NCBI GenBank assembly: GCA_016748015.1
Contig: JAAOMT010000046.1
Location: 243,687-307,686 of the forward strand
Reading direction: 5' to 3'
Length of the DNA stretch: 64,000 nt
Source of the DNA: Geosiphon pyriformis
Lineage: Eukaryota > Glomeromycota > Glomeromycetes > Archaeosporales > Geosiphonaceae
This document shows positions 31,010-41,993 of this stretch, one piece after another. A model generated the notes under the pieces. It was not told the origin of the DNA and made no database searches. It saw nothing but the letters and a program-made list of their open reading frames with translations. Each line of letters opens with the position of its first letter. Position 1 is the stretch's first letter. Made by a program: the position numbers and the translations under genes.

Positions 31010-32452
31010 TGGCTTTAACTAAAAAATTCTTTCCAAAAAAATTGAGCTGAAGGAAACAAAGGAAGATTGTTGTAATTTTTGAAAAAATGTCTAGTTAATC
31101 TACATTAATAACATACAAGTGAACCACAATTTTGTTGTTTTTGATAAGAAAATTGCTGGGGCTAATTAAAATAAAGTTTATATCTGAGTTTTTGGAGTTG
31201 TTAATTCTTTCTGACTGTTTGGGCTAAGGATTCTAATAGCCAGGCAAGATTGGCTGTAAGTCTATTTATCAATTGTTCATTGGGATCTGAAGTTTGGGTA
31301 GTAAAAAAAATAGCAGTCATTTGAAAAGCAAGAGCCATAACAAGAACAAGAACAAAAACTAGAAGTGTGGATCCCAAGTGCATCTTTTGATTGTTTTTAA
31401 TTTGTTGGGCTAGTTTAATGGTCATATCTATTATAAAATTGTTTTTCAGAACCAGAAAGGACCAAAGAGCATATAAGAAATCAGTTTTCAATTCTTTTGT
31501 AAAGGAGTGAATTTTCTGCTTTTCTGTCTAGTTTCTTCTAAAGTTTACCCTCTTCTAATTGTTTTGGTGTATTTAGTTACAACTTTACCAGGACCTTGGG
31601 TTTTTTTTTCTAATTCTATGTGCCATTTAGATATCAAGATAGGAGTTCTAAATTTCATTTTAAACTGGATAATAAAAGAGGTGTTGTTTTTTTCAGCATT
31701 TGCTGGTGTCCATCTAATGATTTTTTGTTGAGCATTGGCATTGGTTTTTTATGAGAACCAAGTAGCAAAAGAGCCTTAAAAGTAGCAACCAACAATTTGG
31801 AACTTGTATTCATTATCATATTGGTTGGCTGTGGCAGCTTTTTTAAAGTCATCCAACCATTCAATTGAATCTTGTGCATTACTTCTGAATAATGGTAATA
31901 GAGTATTGTTTCTTTGTCCTAAAGCAATTTATATACTTTAAAGAGCGATCAAAATGTTTTGTTGCATAGGGTCATTAGCCATTGGTTTAGGAGTAGCTGT
32001 TTGTGTAGAATGTTCTAATTTACTTGAAAAAAGATCAAAAACAGGAGCAGTTTGATAGCTTTCTTCTTTTGTTTCAAAGAGTGTTTTAGCTAACTAGTAG
32101 GCAGCAATCCAAATGTGAATTTGGTGATTCAAGTATTCAAAATCAGGGGGCTGTTGTTTAAAGATTGTGAAATATAAAAGTTGATTGATGTTGTTGTTTC
32201 TTTCTTCAAAGTTGTATTTAAGATAAGCTTAGTCAAAGTAATAGGTTGTATAAACTGTGTAGATTTTAGCTAAATGCTTATTTAAAAACCAGTTCTAAAA
32301 GTCTTGGAACTGTCTACTGGATTGTTCTTCAATAGGAAAGCAAATTAAGCAGAAGAGCAAAAGATTGAGTTCAATAAAGTCTAGATCATTTTTGTTGTGT
32401 GCTTCAAAGTGTTTTTCTGATTGTTGTGGCAGATATAAATAATCACTCATAC
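31010..32452 (-). pseudogene. Gag, family 1 copy E
   Basis: Decayed gag. The start codon region corresponds to 32452 but reads ATGAGTGATTATTT-like sequence followed by several stops. Recognisable parts are the WMTLKKLPQPTNM (shifted frame, 31879-31655), LNKLAQQIKNNQKMHLGSTL (31491-31201) and RLTANLAWLLESLAQTV. The zinc knuckle near 31090-31120 has lost at least one Cys, and about 70 bp of the Asn/Pro-rich tail is missing at about 31045. Non-functional. Confidence 0.78.
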
Positions 32453-32502
32453 AATAAAAAACAAAGTGAATTTTGACAACTTCACAAAAAGCACCACTTT
32501 TA

Positions 32503-33935
32503 TGTTATGGGTTGGAGTAACAAGCTAATGAATAGCAAAGAAAAACAGAATTGTAGGGTGATTAAAAGAATCAAAGAGAATTCAACTTCAAAGAGCAAAT
32601 TGAATAAGTATAGATTCAATGTATGAGATTAGTCTCATAAAATATTTCAGTTACTATACTTTTCAAAAGATAACCAGAGAATTTGAAGATAGAGAAATAG
32701 TCTGTACTGTCAACAAATAATAACACACTAATATAATTCTATGCTTTATGTTAGTGCTTTTAGAATTCAATATTAAATATTAGATGTACTCTTTAATCAC
32801 ATTTTATTTAATAATCTTCAAATACTATAATTACACATTCAAGAAAAAATAGAAAATAACCAACAAGTAATCTTTTATTCCAAGATATTCAGATACTTGA
32901 AGATAGGAAAAGAGAAATTAGTGATAAGAAAAAGATTGAGATAAAAGTTGTTATTTTATTTATTTAATTTCTTTGATTTCTAATATGCATTTCTACAACT
33001 AAGAGATTCATTGCTTATATAGCTATCAAAAGTGGTCAATAATTAGATCAATGATTAAGTTAATGATTAGGTCAATGATCAAATCAATAATCAGGTCAAC
33101 AGTCAAGTCATTGATTAGGTTAATAATTACTATCTAAAAATAGGATGACTAATTATATTGTTATGATTGAAACTTATACTTTTTATTAATTATTACATGT
33201 ATTAGCCACTGATGTCATATAATTAGCCATTCAATTTTTAAATAGTAATCAATTATTTGACCATTGACCTAATTATTGACCTGATCATTGACTTGATTAT
33301 TGATTTGATCATTGATCTAGTCATTAATCTAATTATTGACTATTTTTGATAGCTATATAAGTGATAAATCTTTTAACTGTAGAAAAGCATGTAAGAATTA
33401 AAGAAAAAAAAGAAATAAAATAACAACTTTTATCTCAATTATTTTCTTATTGCTAATTTTTCTTTCTCTATTTTTAAGTATCTGAATATCTTGAGATAAA
33501 AGATTACTTATTGGTTATTTCTTATTTTTTTTCTAAAATGTGTAATTGCAACATTTGAAGATTATTGAATAAAATATAACTGAAGAATACATATGATATC
33601 TAATATTGAATTTTAAGAGTGCCAATGTGAGACATAGAATTATACTAATGTGTGATCATTTGTTAACAGTATAAATTATTCCTCTACCTTCAAATTTTCT
33701 GATTATCTTTTAAAAAGTATAGTGACTGAGATATTTTATGAGACTGATCTCACATATTAAATCTATACTCATTCAATTCACTCTTTGAAGTTGAATTTCC
33801 TTTGATTTCTTTCATTACTCTACAATCTTGTTTTTTTTTGTTATTTTTTAACTTGTTACTCCAACCCATAACAATATGACATTAATAGCTAATATATGTA
33901 ATAACTAATAAAAAGTATGAGTTTTAACTGTAACA
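32503..33935 (-). repeat. 5' LTR of copy E, split by a solo LTR
   Basis: The LTR runs 32503-33158, is interrupted by 33159-33873 (plus-strand LTR), and resumes at 33874 to its TAACA end at 33935. The 4-mer ATAT occurs at 33155-33158 and again at 33874-33877, a target duplication. Without the insert the sequence would read AATTATATGACAT, as in the other LTRs. Confidence 0.88.
33159..33873 (+). mobile_element. Solo LTR of family 1, plus strand
   Basis: A 715-bp LTR in the opposite orientation to its host LTR, starting TGTTATGATTG and ending CCCATAACA, with a 4-bp ATAT target duplication on both sides. No internal element sequence is present, consistent with LTR-LTR recombination after insertion. 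It contains about eight minisatellite units (about 33230-33345). Confidence 0.9.
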
Positions 33936-34089
33936 ATATTAACAATTCTAATATTATATTAATACTCAAAACAACATAAAACAAACAATTAAAATACTTT
34001 ATTACTTACAAAAATATACTATATTAAAAAAACAGAAAATATTCAAACCAGCTACTCAAAGTAATTACAAAATCAGAAAAAAAAACAAT

Positions 34090-35140
34090 ACTATTCAACA
34101 TGCACTCAGATCCAACAGCAGAACATTTTTATAAAGAAGCAATTATAGAAAAAACCAGAAAAAAATATTATTAGTCATTTATATATTCAGATATTATTCA
34201 ATATATTTAAAATTGTGATGTTTGTCAAAAAAAAAGAGAAACAAAATCCAGTAAACCACTAAGACCAATCAAAATAGAACAACTATTTAATTGAATTGGA
34301 ATTGATTTAGTCAGATTATTAACAATAACTAATAGAAACAATTGATATATAACAGTAACCATGAATTATTTTACAAAATAGCCAAAAGCAAAAGCAATTT
34401 AAAAAGCAGATACAGAATTTATAGCCAAATTTGTTTACCAAGATTTGATTTGTTAACATAGATGTTCAAAAAAATTGTTATTAGATTAAAAAACTCATTT
34501 TGTAAATAGAATATTAACAGAATTAAGTCAAAGATTTAAAATTAAGAGACTATTATCATTATTATATTATTCATAAACAAATAACTTAGTCGAAAAATTC
34601 AATAAAATATTGTGTAAAATAATAACTAAAATCAACCAAAAAAACCAAGACAAATAAGATTTGTTTATACTATTAGTATTATTTGCTTATTGAACAATAA
34701 AACAAAATATCATATAAGCAATACTATTTGAACTTATCTATAGTAGAACAACAATATTACCAGTAAAAATAAATATTAATACATATCTAATAAAACCAAT
34801 AACAGAAGCCAACTTTCAAAGAATATTGCTGAAAATAACATATGACTTAATAAAAACATAAGACAAAAAACAGCTAATAATATCCAAAAGTCACAAGCAA
34901 AACAAAAAAAACAACATAATAACCAGTTATTAGATAAACCAATTAAATTCAGAATTGAAAACAAAGTATTTTTATATTGTACCAAAGTAGAAAAACAATA
35001 AAATAAAAAATTTAATTTCAAATAAGACAAACCATTTTACATTAAAGAAATTCTAGGAAATAAAGCTTATAAATTAAGATGAGACAATAAAATTTTAGCT
35101 AAAGCAGCACATGGAAATCAACTAAAACTCTATCACAATA
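34090..35140 (+). pseudogene. Integrase, family 2 copy F
   Basis: An integrase with many in-frame stops, read by eye across them. HSDPTAEHFYKEAI and NCDVCQKK give the His/Cys zinc domain (about 34105-34225). IGIDLVRLLTI holds the first catalytic Asp (about 34300). LLLD and HFVNRILTEL are near the second Asp (about 34485). YYS and NNLVEKFNKILCK are the Glu region (about 34565-34610, VEKF). The C-terminal domain has KVFLYCTKVEK, KPFYIKEILGNKAYKLR (GPY/F-type module) and HGNQLKLYH (about 34960-35130). The protein differs clearly from family 1 integrase. Dead by stops such as TGA for TGG and TAA for CAA. Confidence 0.78.
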
Positions 35141-35149
35141 TATTATTAT

Positions 35150-35960
35150 TATTTACCAATAATTCTATAACTAAGAATATAATAAATACTAATTTAACCA
35201 GATAAAATTTTATGAAATTTAGAATTAATCATAATTATTAACACAAACACATCAAATTGATTTACCAGAATAGTATATAAGAACCAATACATATAACAAA
35301 AGCAAATAAAAAGATAGAAATTACTAATAATATTTACTCATTATTCCAACTAACCAAACATTAAAAACTAAACATAAAAATCACAATTAATTAACTAACA
35401 AACTCTTTAATATAAAGACACCAAAAGAAAATAGAAACTTTAATACAAAATACAACATAAAAAATATAAAAAACATAAAAATATAGTAAAAAATATAATA
35501 GCCAAGGTAAAAATATTTATAGAAACACCAAAGACAATAATATTATATAAGAAATTAACAAAAAAAATTAGAAATAATAGACACAACAATTTTCAAGAAA
35601 ATTTTGCTATTATTATTTGGAACAAAAAATCCATATTTAAAACTTATATACAGACAAAACAAGACAAATGTTCAATATAACAATATTACAATAACTTGAA
35701 CAATTTATGAGAAAAAACAATTTATTTACATAAACATGAACAATATATCAGTTACAAATAGGGTTTTAAGACTGTTTAGAAATACTACTACATCCAATAA
35801 TAAACATGGTAACTATCAACCAATTGGAAAAATTTACCAATACCCAATTTGAAAAATTGCAAACCAATATTGTCCAAGTAATTCTTAATAAAAAAGTTAT
35901 AAAGTTAATTCAAAAAAAAAATTTAGAAGATTTAAAAGATTTTAATAGAACTTAATATTA
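35150..35960 (+). other. AT-rich region between integrase and 3' LTR of copy F
   Basis: No recognised domain. One frame near 35808-35955 (VTINQLEKFTNTQFEKLQ...) reads like a short helical protein and could be part of a 3' accessory ORF, but stops are frequent and I would not call a gene. Confidence 0.4.
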
Positions 35961-36761
35961 AAAAAAAACATTATTTATAGAAAGTAAAATTATAATAATA
36001 AGTAAAATAACCAATCAGAAATAAGCATAATAAAAAAAAAAATTTCAGAATTCTTCTTAAAAAATTACAGGATTTTAAGAAATTTCATATAACATAAATT
36101 ATATATATATAATAAAAATATTAGAAGCAGAAAAAGTATTCAATTTAAACAGAATAATAACTAGCAATAACTATTTACTTTATTCCTTTTTTCAAAAAAT
36201 AGTTTTCTATGACTTAAAGTAAAATTACATTAATATAAATAAAAATATCTAATTATTATTAAATTCATATTATTATTACTTGATTAAAAATATTAATTAT
36301 TTCTATATTATTAGCACTCTATGTTAATAAAATTCAATACTTAACCACACTAAACCAATAGCTCTTGATTATGACTATTGACAGAATACTAATTTTTTAT
36401 TTTTTTTCTTATTTTGTTTTATTTTTTTTGTTTTATTTTTTTATTGTTTACTAATTGATTAAATGAATTAAGTATTAAGTATTTAACATCAAAAATAGTC
36501 TGATAAAAAACCTGGAAACAAGAGTAAAAATTTAAGGATAGCTTACTAAAAAGACACAACTGTTAAAATAAACCAACTACTATGCTGAAAAATAAAAATT
36601 TATAAAAGAAACCATCAATTAAATCTCTGTTCATTATACAAAGAACTTAACCAAAACCTTCAGACTTTAAAATCTTCAGAAATTACTAATATTACCAACT
36701 ATTGAGCACTAAGTTACAGATTTGTTATTTGTTTTAACACTTCAAATAATTATTTATAACA
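35960..36761 (+). repeat. 3' LTR of family 2 (copy F)
   Basis: Homologous to about 57075-57890 along its length (shared blocks include the GTAAAATAACCAATCAGAAAT-like start, the AAAAAATAGTTTTCTATGACTT block and the GTTACAGATTTGTTATTTGT end). The left boundary is approximate. The right end is ...ATTTATAACA at 36761. Confidence 0.75.
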
Positions 36762-37429
36762 ATGTCTATTTTAGTGATAGTATTTAATTGGCAGTAGTTA
36801 ATACAAAAACATAGAATTCTATTTTTTTAAATATGACTACAATTGAAAAAACTTATTTACTTTTGGTTTTTTGTATAAATCCAAGATTTTTTATCTGGTT
36901 TATTTTATTCTTAATAAACTTGTTATTGTGTTAATTGGATTAATAAAACTTTAAATGAATAGAATAAATTTTTCTAGTAATAATAGTATGTTATATTACA
37001 TAAGTACATTTAAGAGTATTTTTTTTTTTGAAATAATTAAGCTGTTTTTAGCCAACAGATTTTCAATGTCTATTTTTATTTTTTCTGAGAAGAGTTTTTT
37101 TTGTTTTACAGCTAGTAATTGAATCTTAAATAGTTTATTTTCAAAAAACTTCTGTACTTTTTTTATTTTTTCTCTTGGTATTAGACTAATAAGTTCCTAA
37201 TTCTTGTAATAGATTAGACAAAATTTGTATTTATTATTTGAAGAATACAATAGTTTATTGCATCAATACTAGATACAAGAACTATACCACCAATAGCTGT
37301 ATTTGGCTTTTTTGTCAAGCTTTTTATCAAAAATTTTTCTAAGAATATTATAGTAAAGCCAGCAGATTAGTTTGTTATTTACAATGATTTTTTTTTTGCC
37401 AGCTTTAATATTATCTAGTGGCTTGTTAT

Positions 37430-38330
37430 TACTAATAAAGATAGTGTAAACAAGTTTAGCAGTTTTTTTTTATTTTTTTTTATTTTCTTTTTTATTACTT
37501 TTTTTGTTATCTAATTCATCTAATTATTTTTTTTTGGGCTTTGCTTAGATACTAAAAGAGTTGTCTAATAATAATACTTAATCACAATAAGTTTTTTACC
37601 ATATTTGATATTTAATTCACAAAGTTTATAGTTAAGTAAGACTTTTGTTTTCTTAAGTCATTTATTGTTAACAATAATAGTGTATTTCTTAACTTCAAAA
37701 ACTTCTATATCAGTTTCAATACTAATATTATTAATATAAACAGAAATAGCTTTGGTTATATTCAAATCTTTTCTTTGTTATTATTTATATTGGTTATTAA
37801 TTAAGTAAAAAGTTCATTAATTTTTCTTCTAATTGTTTTAAGAAAATGTTTGTTAATAATATTTAACAGATAATGTACTGTTTAGAATCAAATTAATCAA
37901 ATAACTAGCCACTTAGGTTTTATAAATCAGAGAAATAACATTGTTATTATCAGTAAATTTAGTTTGATAAGAACATTTGTTAGTTTTTGGTGTTTTTTTT
38001 TTGGAATCAAGAATTTGTGAAGATTTTTTTTAAACTGTAAATAGATCATTAATTGACCAAAAATAATGTATACAGAAGTTTTTATGAAATTTTTAACAAC
38101 AAAATAGAGTCCAGATTTTTGTACTATCTTTGAAAGTTCCAACTTTAAAAGATTTTTATAAACTTTAGTCTTTAATAACTTATTGTTATTAGCAATAAAA
38201 ATTAAGGCTTTATTAGAATATAGAACAAAATCAATCTTGGCTTTTTTCTTTTTTCTTGTAAATTTAGAGAAGTTAATAGTCAATTCATCTATATTATGAT
38301 TATTATTAATTAAGTTAAAAATAAAAAAAA
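37430..38330 (-). pseudogene. Protease/pol N-terminus, family 1 copy G
   Basis: Decayed protease. The one useful open frame (38283-37927, 118 residues) has TRKKKKAKIDFVLYSNKA, LELSKIVQKSGLYFVV and FGQLMIYLQFKKNLHKF, which align with the start of pol in A-D. The active-site region near 37900 and the SIET block near 37720 are recognisable only across stops. The slippery site equivalent near 38380 reads TTTAAAT. Confidence 0.72.
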
Positions 38331-38399
38331 AGTTTTTTTCTGATTGGCTTGCACTCTTACTCTTTAAAAATATATTTACTAATTTAAAAGCTAATAAAC

Positions 38400-39960
38400 A
38401 GTGGTTTTTATTAAGAGATCTTCTCCAAAGAAATTAATGTTGGCATAATTAAGTCTTTGATTAGAAGTATTGTAGTTGTTAGATTTGTTGTTATGGTTAT
38501 TATTGTTTTTAAGAGCTAAAAAAAACAAAAAAAATTGTTGCAATCTTTTAAAAAATATTTAATCAATTTACAGCAATAATATATAAATAAATCATGATTT
38601 TGTTATCTTTAATAAAAAAATTGTTAAGGCTAATTAAAGTAAGATTTAAATCTAAGTCTTTAAGATTGCTAAGTTTCTTTGACTGTTTGGGCTAATAGTT
38701 TTAATAACTAAGCAAAATTGATTGTAAGTCTATCTATTAATTGTTTATTAAAATTTTGAGTTTAAACAGCAAAAAAAATAGCAGCCATTTATAGAACAGA
38801 AGCCATAATAAAAGCAGGAGCAAAAACTAAAAGTATAAATTCCAAATACATTCTTTAATTGTCTTTAATTCTTTGTATAAGTTTAATGATCATATTTATA
38901 ATAAAATTATTTTTTAGAATCAAGAAAGACCAAAAAACATAAGATAAATTAATTCCCAATTCTTTTGTAAAGAAATAAATTTTTTGTTCTTTTGTTTAAT
39001 TCCTTCCAAAATCTATTTATTTGATAAGCTTTTTTATTACTTTGGCATATTTAGTTACAACTTTATCAGAATCTTGAGTTTTTTTTTTAATTTTATACAC
39101 CATTTAGAAATCAAAATAGAAGTTCTAAATTTGTTTTTAAACTGAGTAGTAAAGAAAGTGTTTTTTTCTTTAATATTTGTTAATGTCTATCTAATAATTT
39201 TTTGGAGAGTATTAGCATCAGTTTTTGTGAAAACCAAGTAGCAGAAGAGTCTTAAAGATAGCCACTAACAATTTTGAACTTGTATTTTTTATTATATTAA
39301 TTGGTAATAACAGCTCTTTTAAAATTGTCTAACTATTTAATTAGATCTTATGTATTACCTTTAAATAAAAATAACAAAGTGTTGTTTCTTTGCCTTAAAG
39401 CAGTTTGTATACTTTAAAGAGCAGCTAAAATGTTTGCTTGCATGGAGTTAACAGTTATTAATTTAAAAATAGCTGTTTGTATAAAATGCTCTAATTTACT
39501 TAAGAAGAGATTATAAATAGAAGCAGTTTAGTAACTTTTTTCTTTTGTTTTAAAAAAAGTTTCAACTAATTGGTAGACAGCAATTCAGATGTAAATTTGA
39601 TAATTCAGGTATTCAAAATCAGAAAGCTGTTGTTCAAAAATTGTTGAGTATAAGAGCTGATTGATATTATTGTTTCTTTCTTTAAGAGTTTTTTCAAAGT
39701 AGACTTGATCAAAAAAATAGATTATATAGGCTGTATAAATTTTAGCTAAATATTCATTTAGAAATCAGTTTCAAAAATCTTGATATTGTTTACTGAATTG
39801 TTTTTTAATAGAAAAACAGATCAAATAGATTAAGCAAATCAAGCAAAAAAGCAAAAAATTGAGTTTAATAAAATCTAAATCATTTTTGTTGTGTATTATA
39901 AAGTGTTTTTTTAATTGTTATAACAGATATAAATAATTACTTATACAATAAAAAAATAAG
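38400..39960 (-). pseudogene. Gag, family 1 copy G
   Basis: No open frame of note remains, but the DNA aligns by eye with gag of D and E throughout, including the HIWIAAHQ region (about 39560), the RKLIK region (about 39040) and the remains of the zinc knuckle (about 38570). Cysteines and tryptophans are mostly lost through G-to-A and C-to-T change. Confidence 0.7.
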
Positions 39961-39995
39961 TGGATTTTAACAACCTTATAAAAGCACTATTTTTA

Positions 39996-40648
39996 TATTA
40001 TAAGTTTGAGTAATAAGCTAATAGATAGCAAAAAAAACAGGATTGTATAATAATGAAATAAATCAAAAAAAATTCAACTTTAAGAAGCAAATTAAATGAA
40101 TATGAATTCAATATATAAAATCAGTTTTATAAAATATCTCAATTATTATTCTTTTCAAAGGATAACAGAAAATTTGAAAATAAAAAAATAGTTTGTGCTA
40201 TTAACAAATAATAACATATTGATATAATTTTATGCTTTATATTAGCACTTTTAAAATTTAATATTAGATATTAAATGTGTTCTTTAGTTATGTTTTATTT
40301 AATAATTTTTAAATACTATAATTACATAAATCAGAAAAAAAATAAAAAAATACTAATAAGTAATCTTTTATCTTAAGATATTCAAATACTTAAAGGTAAG
40401 AAAAAAGAAATAAGTGATATAAGAAAGATTGAGATAATAGTTGTTATTTTATTTCTTTTATTTTTTATATTCAATTATGTTTTTCTATAACTAAAAAACT
40501 CATTGCTTATATAGTTATTGAAAGTAGTTAATAATCAAATTAATAATTAGATTAATAATTACTATCTAAAAATAGAGTGACTAATTATATAATATTAGTG
40601 GCTAATACATGTAATAACTAATAAAAACTATGGTTTTTAACTATAACA
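39996..40648 (-). repeat. 5' LTR of copy G
   Basis: A degenerate family 1 LTR: start TATTATAAGTTTGAGTAATAAGC, end ACTATAACA. The minisatellite is reduced to about two recognisable units near 40525-40560. Confidence 0.82.
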
Positions 40649-41993
40649 ATAGAATAATAACAAATTTTGGCTTTTTAAATAACTACAAAATACATGATAG
40701 GCTAGATCAAAATGAAATTTTCTTACTATTTTTTTGGAAAATTTATTATAATCTCTTATTATATAAGATAAAAAAACAGAAACATTTGTGTAAATACTAA
40801 ATTAACACTAATTTTGTGATAAAAACAGACAAAATAGAAGTTAATAGAGAAAAAACTTTTTTTTTTATAATAAATGTTTTTATTAATAACACAATTTAAA
40901 TAAAAAATAGTTAGGCTTCAATACAATACATTTTGAATTTGGTTAATTAATTTTTTAAGATTAATAATATTTATATTAACAATAACAAAATAGTTGTAAT
41001 TTCTATTAACCAAAAGATTGCAAATGTTTAATTACACATTAATAACCAGCTAATTTCTATTGTTAAGCATAAAAAATTTTATGCAAGGAATTTGTTTTTA
41101 GAAACTAAGTTAATAAGACAGTATTGATATTTAATAATAAAAAAAAGACAGTATTGATAGTAATTAATTTTATTTGCTATCTGATTAAAAAACATTATAG
41201 TAAATTATGAAAATTTAGTTTAAAATACAGAGTAAATATAAAAAAAAGTGGCTTAATTAATAATATAGAAATGTTATTTAAGATATATAGTGGCTTATCT
41301 AGTTTTTTGTTAATAGAAATAGTTTATTTACTTAATATTATTAAGTTTTTTGCTATTAATTTTAAATTGTACAAAGTTTTTTTTTTTTTTTGGGTTTGAA
41401 TAATGGTTTAAAAATTAGTGTAAATATATAATATAATTTTAATTGACATAAATAGTCAGTTATATATAGTAAGCACATAAGTTATATTTAGTTAGGACTA
41501 CTTGATTTGTTTATATATATTAAATAATAGTTAAGCTATACTTATTAAATAAAAAACAAAAAAAAAACAATTAAAATATTAAAATTAATCTCTTATTTTT
41601 TTAAGAAACTGCTAATAAATAGTTTAAAAATGTAATTGACTTAGTTTTTAATAATTTTAAATTAATTAAAATTTTTAAAAATGGTTTTTTTGAATAAATT
41701 TGTTTTTGTAGTTTTAATATAATTTAGTTTAATTGGATTTGTGTTTAATTATATTTAGAAAATACACAAATTATGTTTAATTTAGGGTCATATTGTATTA
41801 AATAGTAATTGGGCTTTACACATTAATTATTAATAATAATAATATCATAAAATTCTTAGTAATTTATAATATTAATAAACAAATTGGTGATCCAATTGGC
41901 CAATGGAAATGTTTAATCATGAGTCATTTGTGATCCTAATATTCTATTGGGTCAAGATTTTCATATACTATTACAATTAACCTCATTTTTACG
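40649..41993. other. AT-rich spacer upstream of the PPR gene
   Basis: No gene recognised. It contains a 14-bp direct repeat (GACAGTATTGATA at about 41119 and 41147), long A and T runs, and no LTR or RT motifs that I can identify. The last 130 bp before the PPR start is less AT-rich and probably holds the promoter. Confidence 0.5.

Larger units (their letters stand above)
30014..33935 (-). mobile_element. Ty3/gypsy family 1, copy E (protease, gag, 5' LTR; interrupted)
   Basis: The 5' half of a minus-strand copy, more decayed than A-D. The left end is the insertion site of D. The 5' LTR is split by a solo LTR of the opposite strand. The right end of E is flanked by ATAT (33936-33939) within family 2 sequence. 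Confidence 0.88.
33936..36761 (+). mobile_element. Ty3/gypsy family 2, copy F (3' half: integrase, 3' LTR)
   Basis: Plus-strand, very AT-rich. Its start (33975-34038) is homologous to the last 64 bases of the window in copy H, which places it just upstream of integrase. It ends with an LTR homologous to that of H. The right end (36761) abuts RT of family 1 copy G. Confidence 0.8.
36762..40648 (-). mobile_element. Ty3/gypsy family 1, copy G (RT fragment, protease, gag, 5' LTR), heavily decayed
   Basis: Minus-strand copy with RT remnant 36762-37250, Cys-rich linker, protease 37430-38330, gag 38400-39960 and LTR 39996-40648. The RT is cut at the family 2 insertion. Composition is far more AT-rich than copies A-D. 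The right flank of the LTR is ATAG. Confidence 0.85.

Noticed and set aside
34776-35030. Minus-strand ORF rich in Leu, Phe and Cys with membrane-like segments
   Set aside because: Antisense of the family 2 integrase C-terminal domain; A-rich coding DNA reads as Leu/Phe-rich on the other strand.
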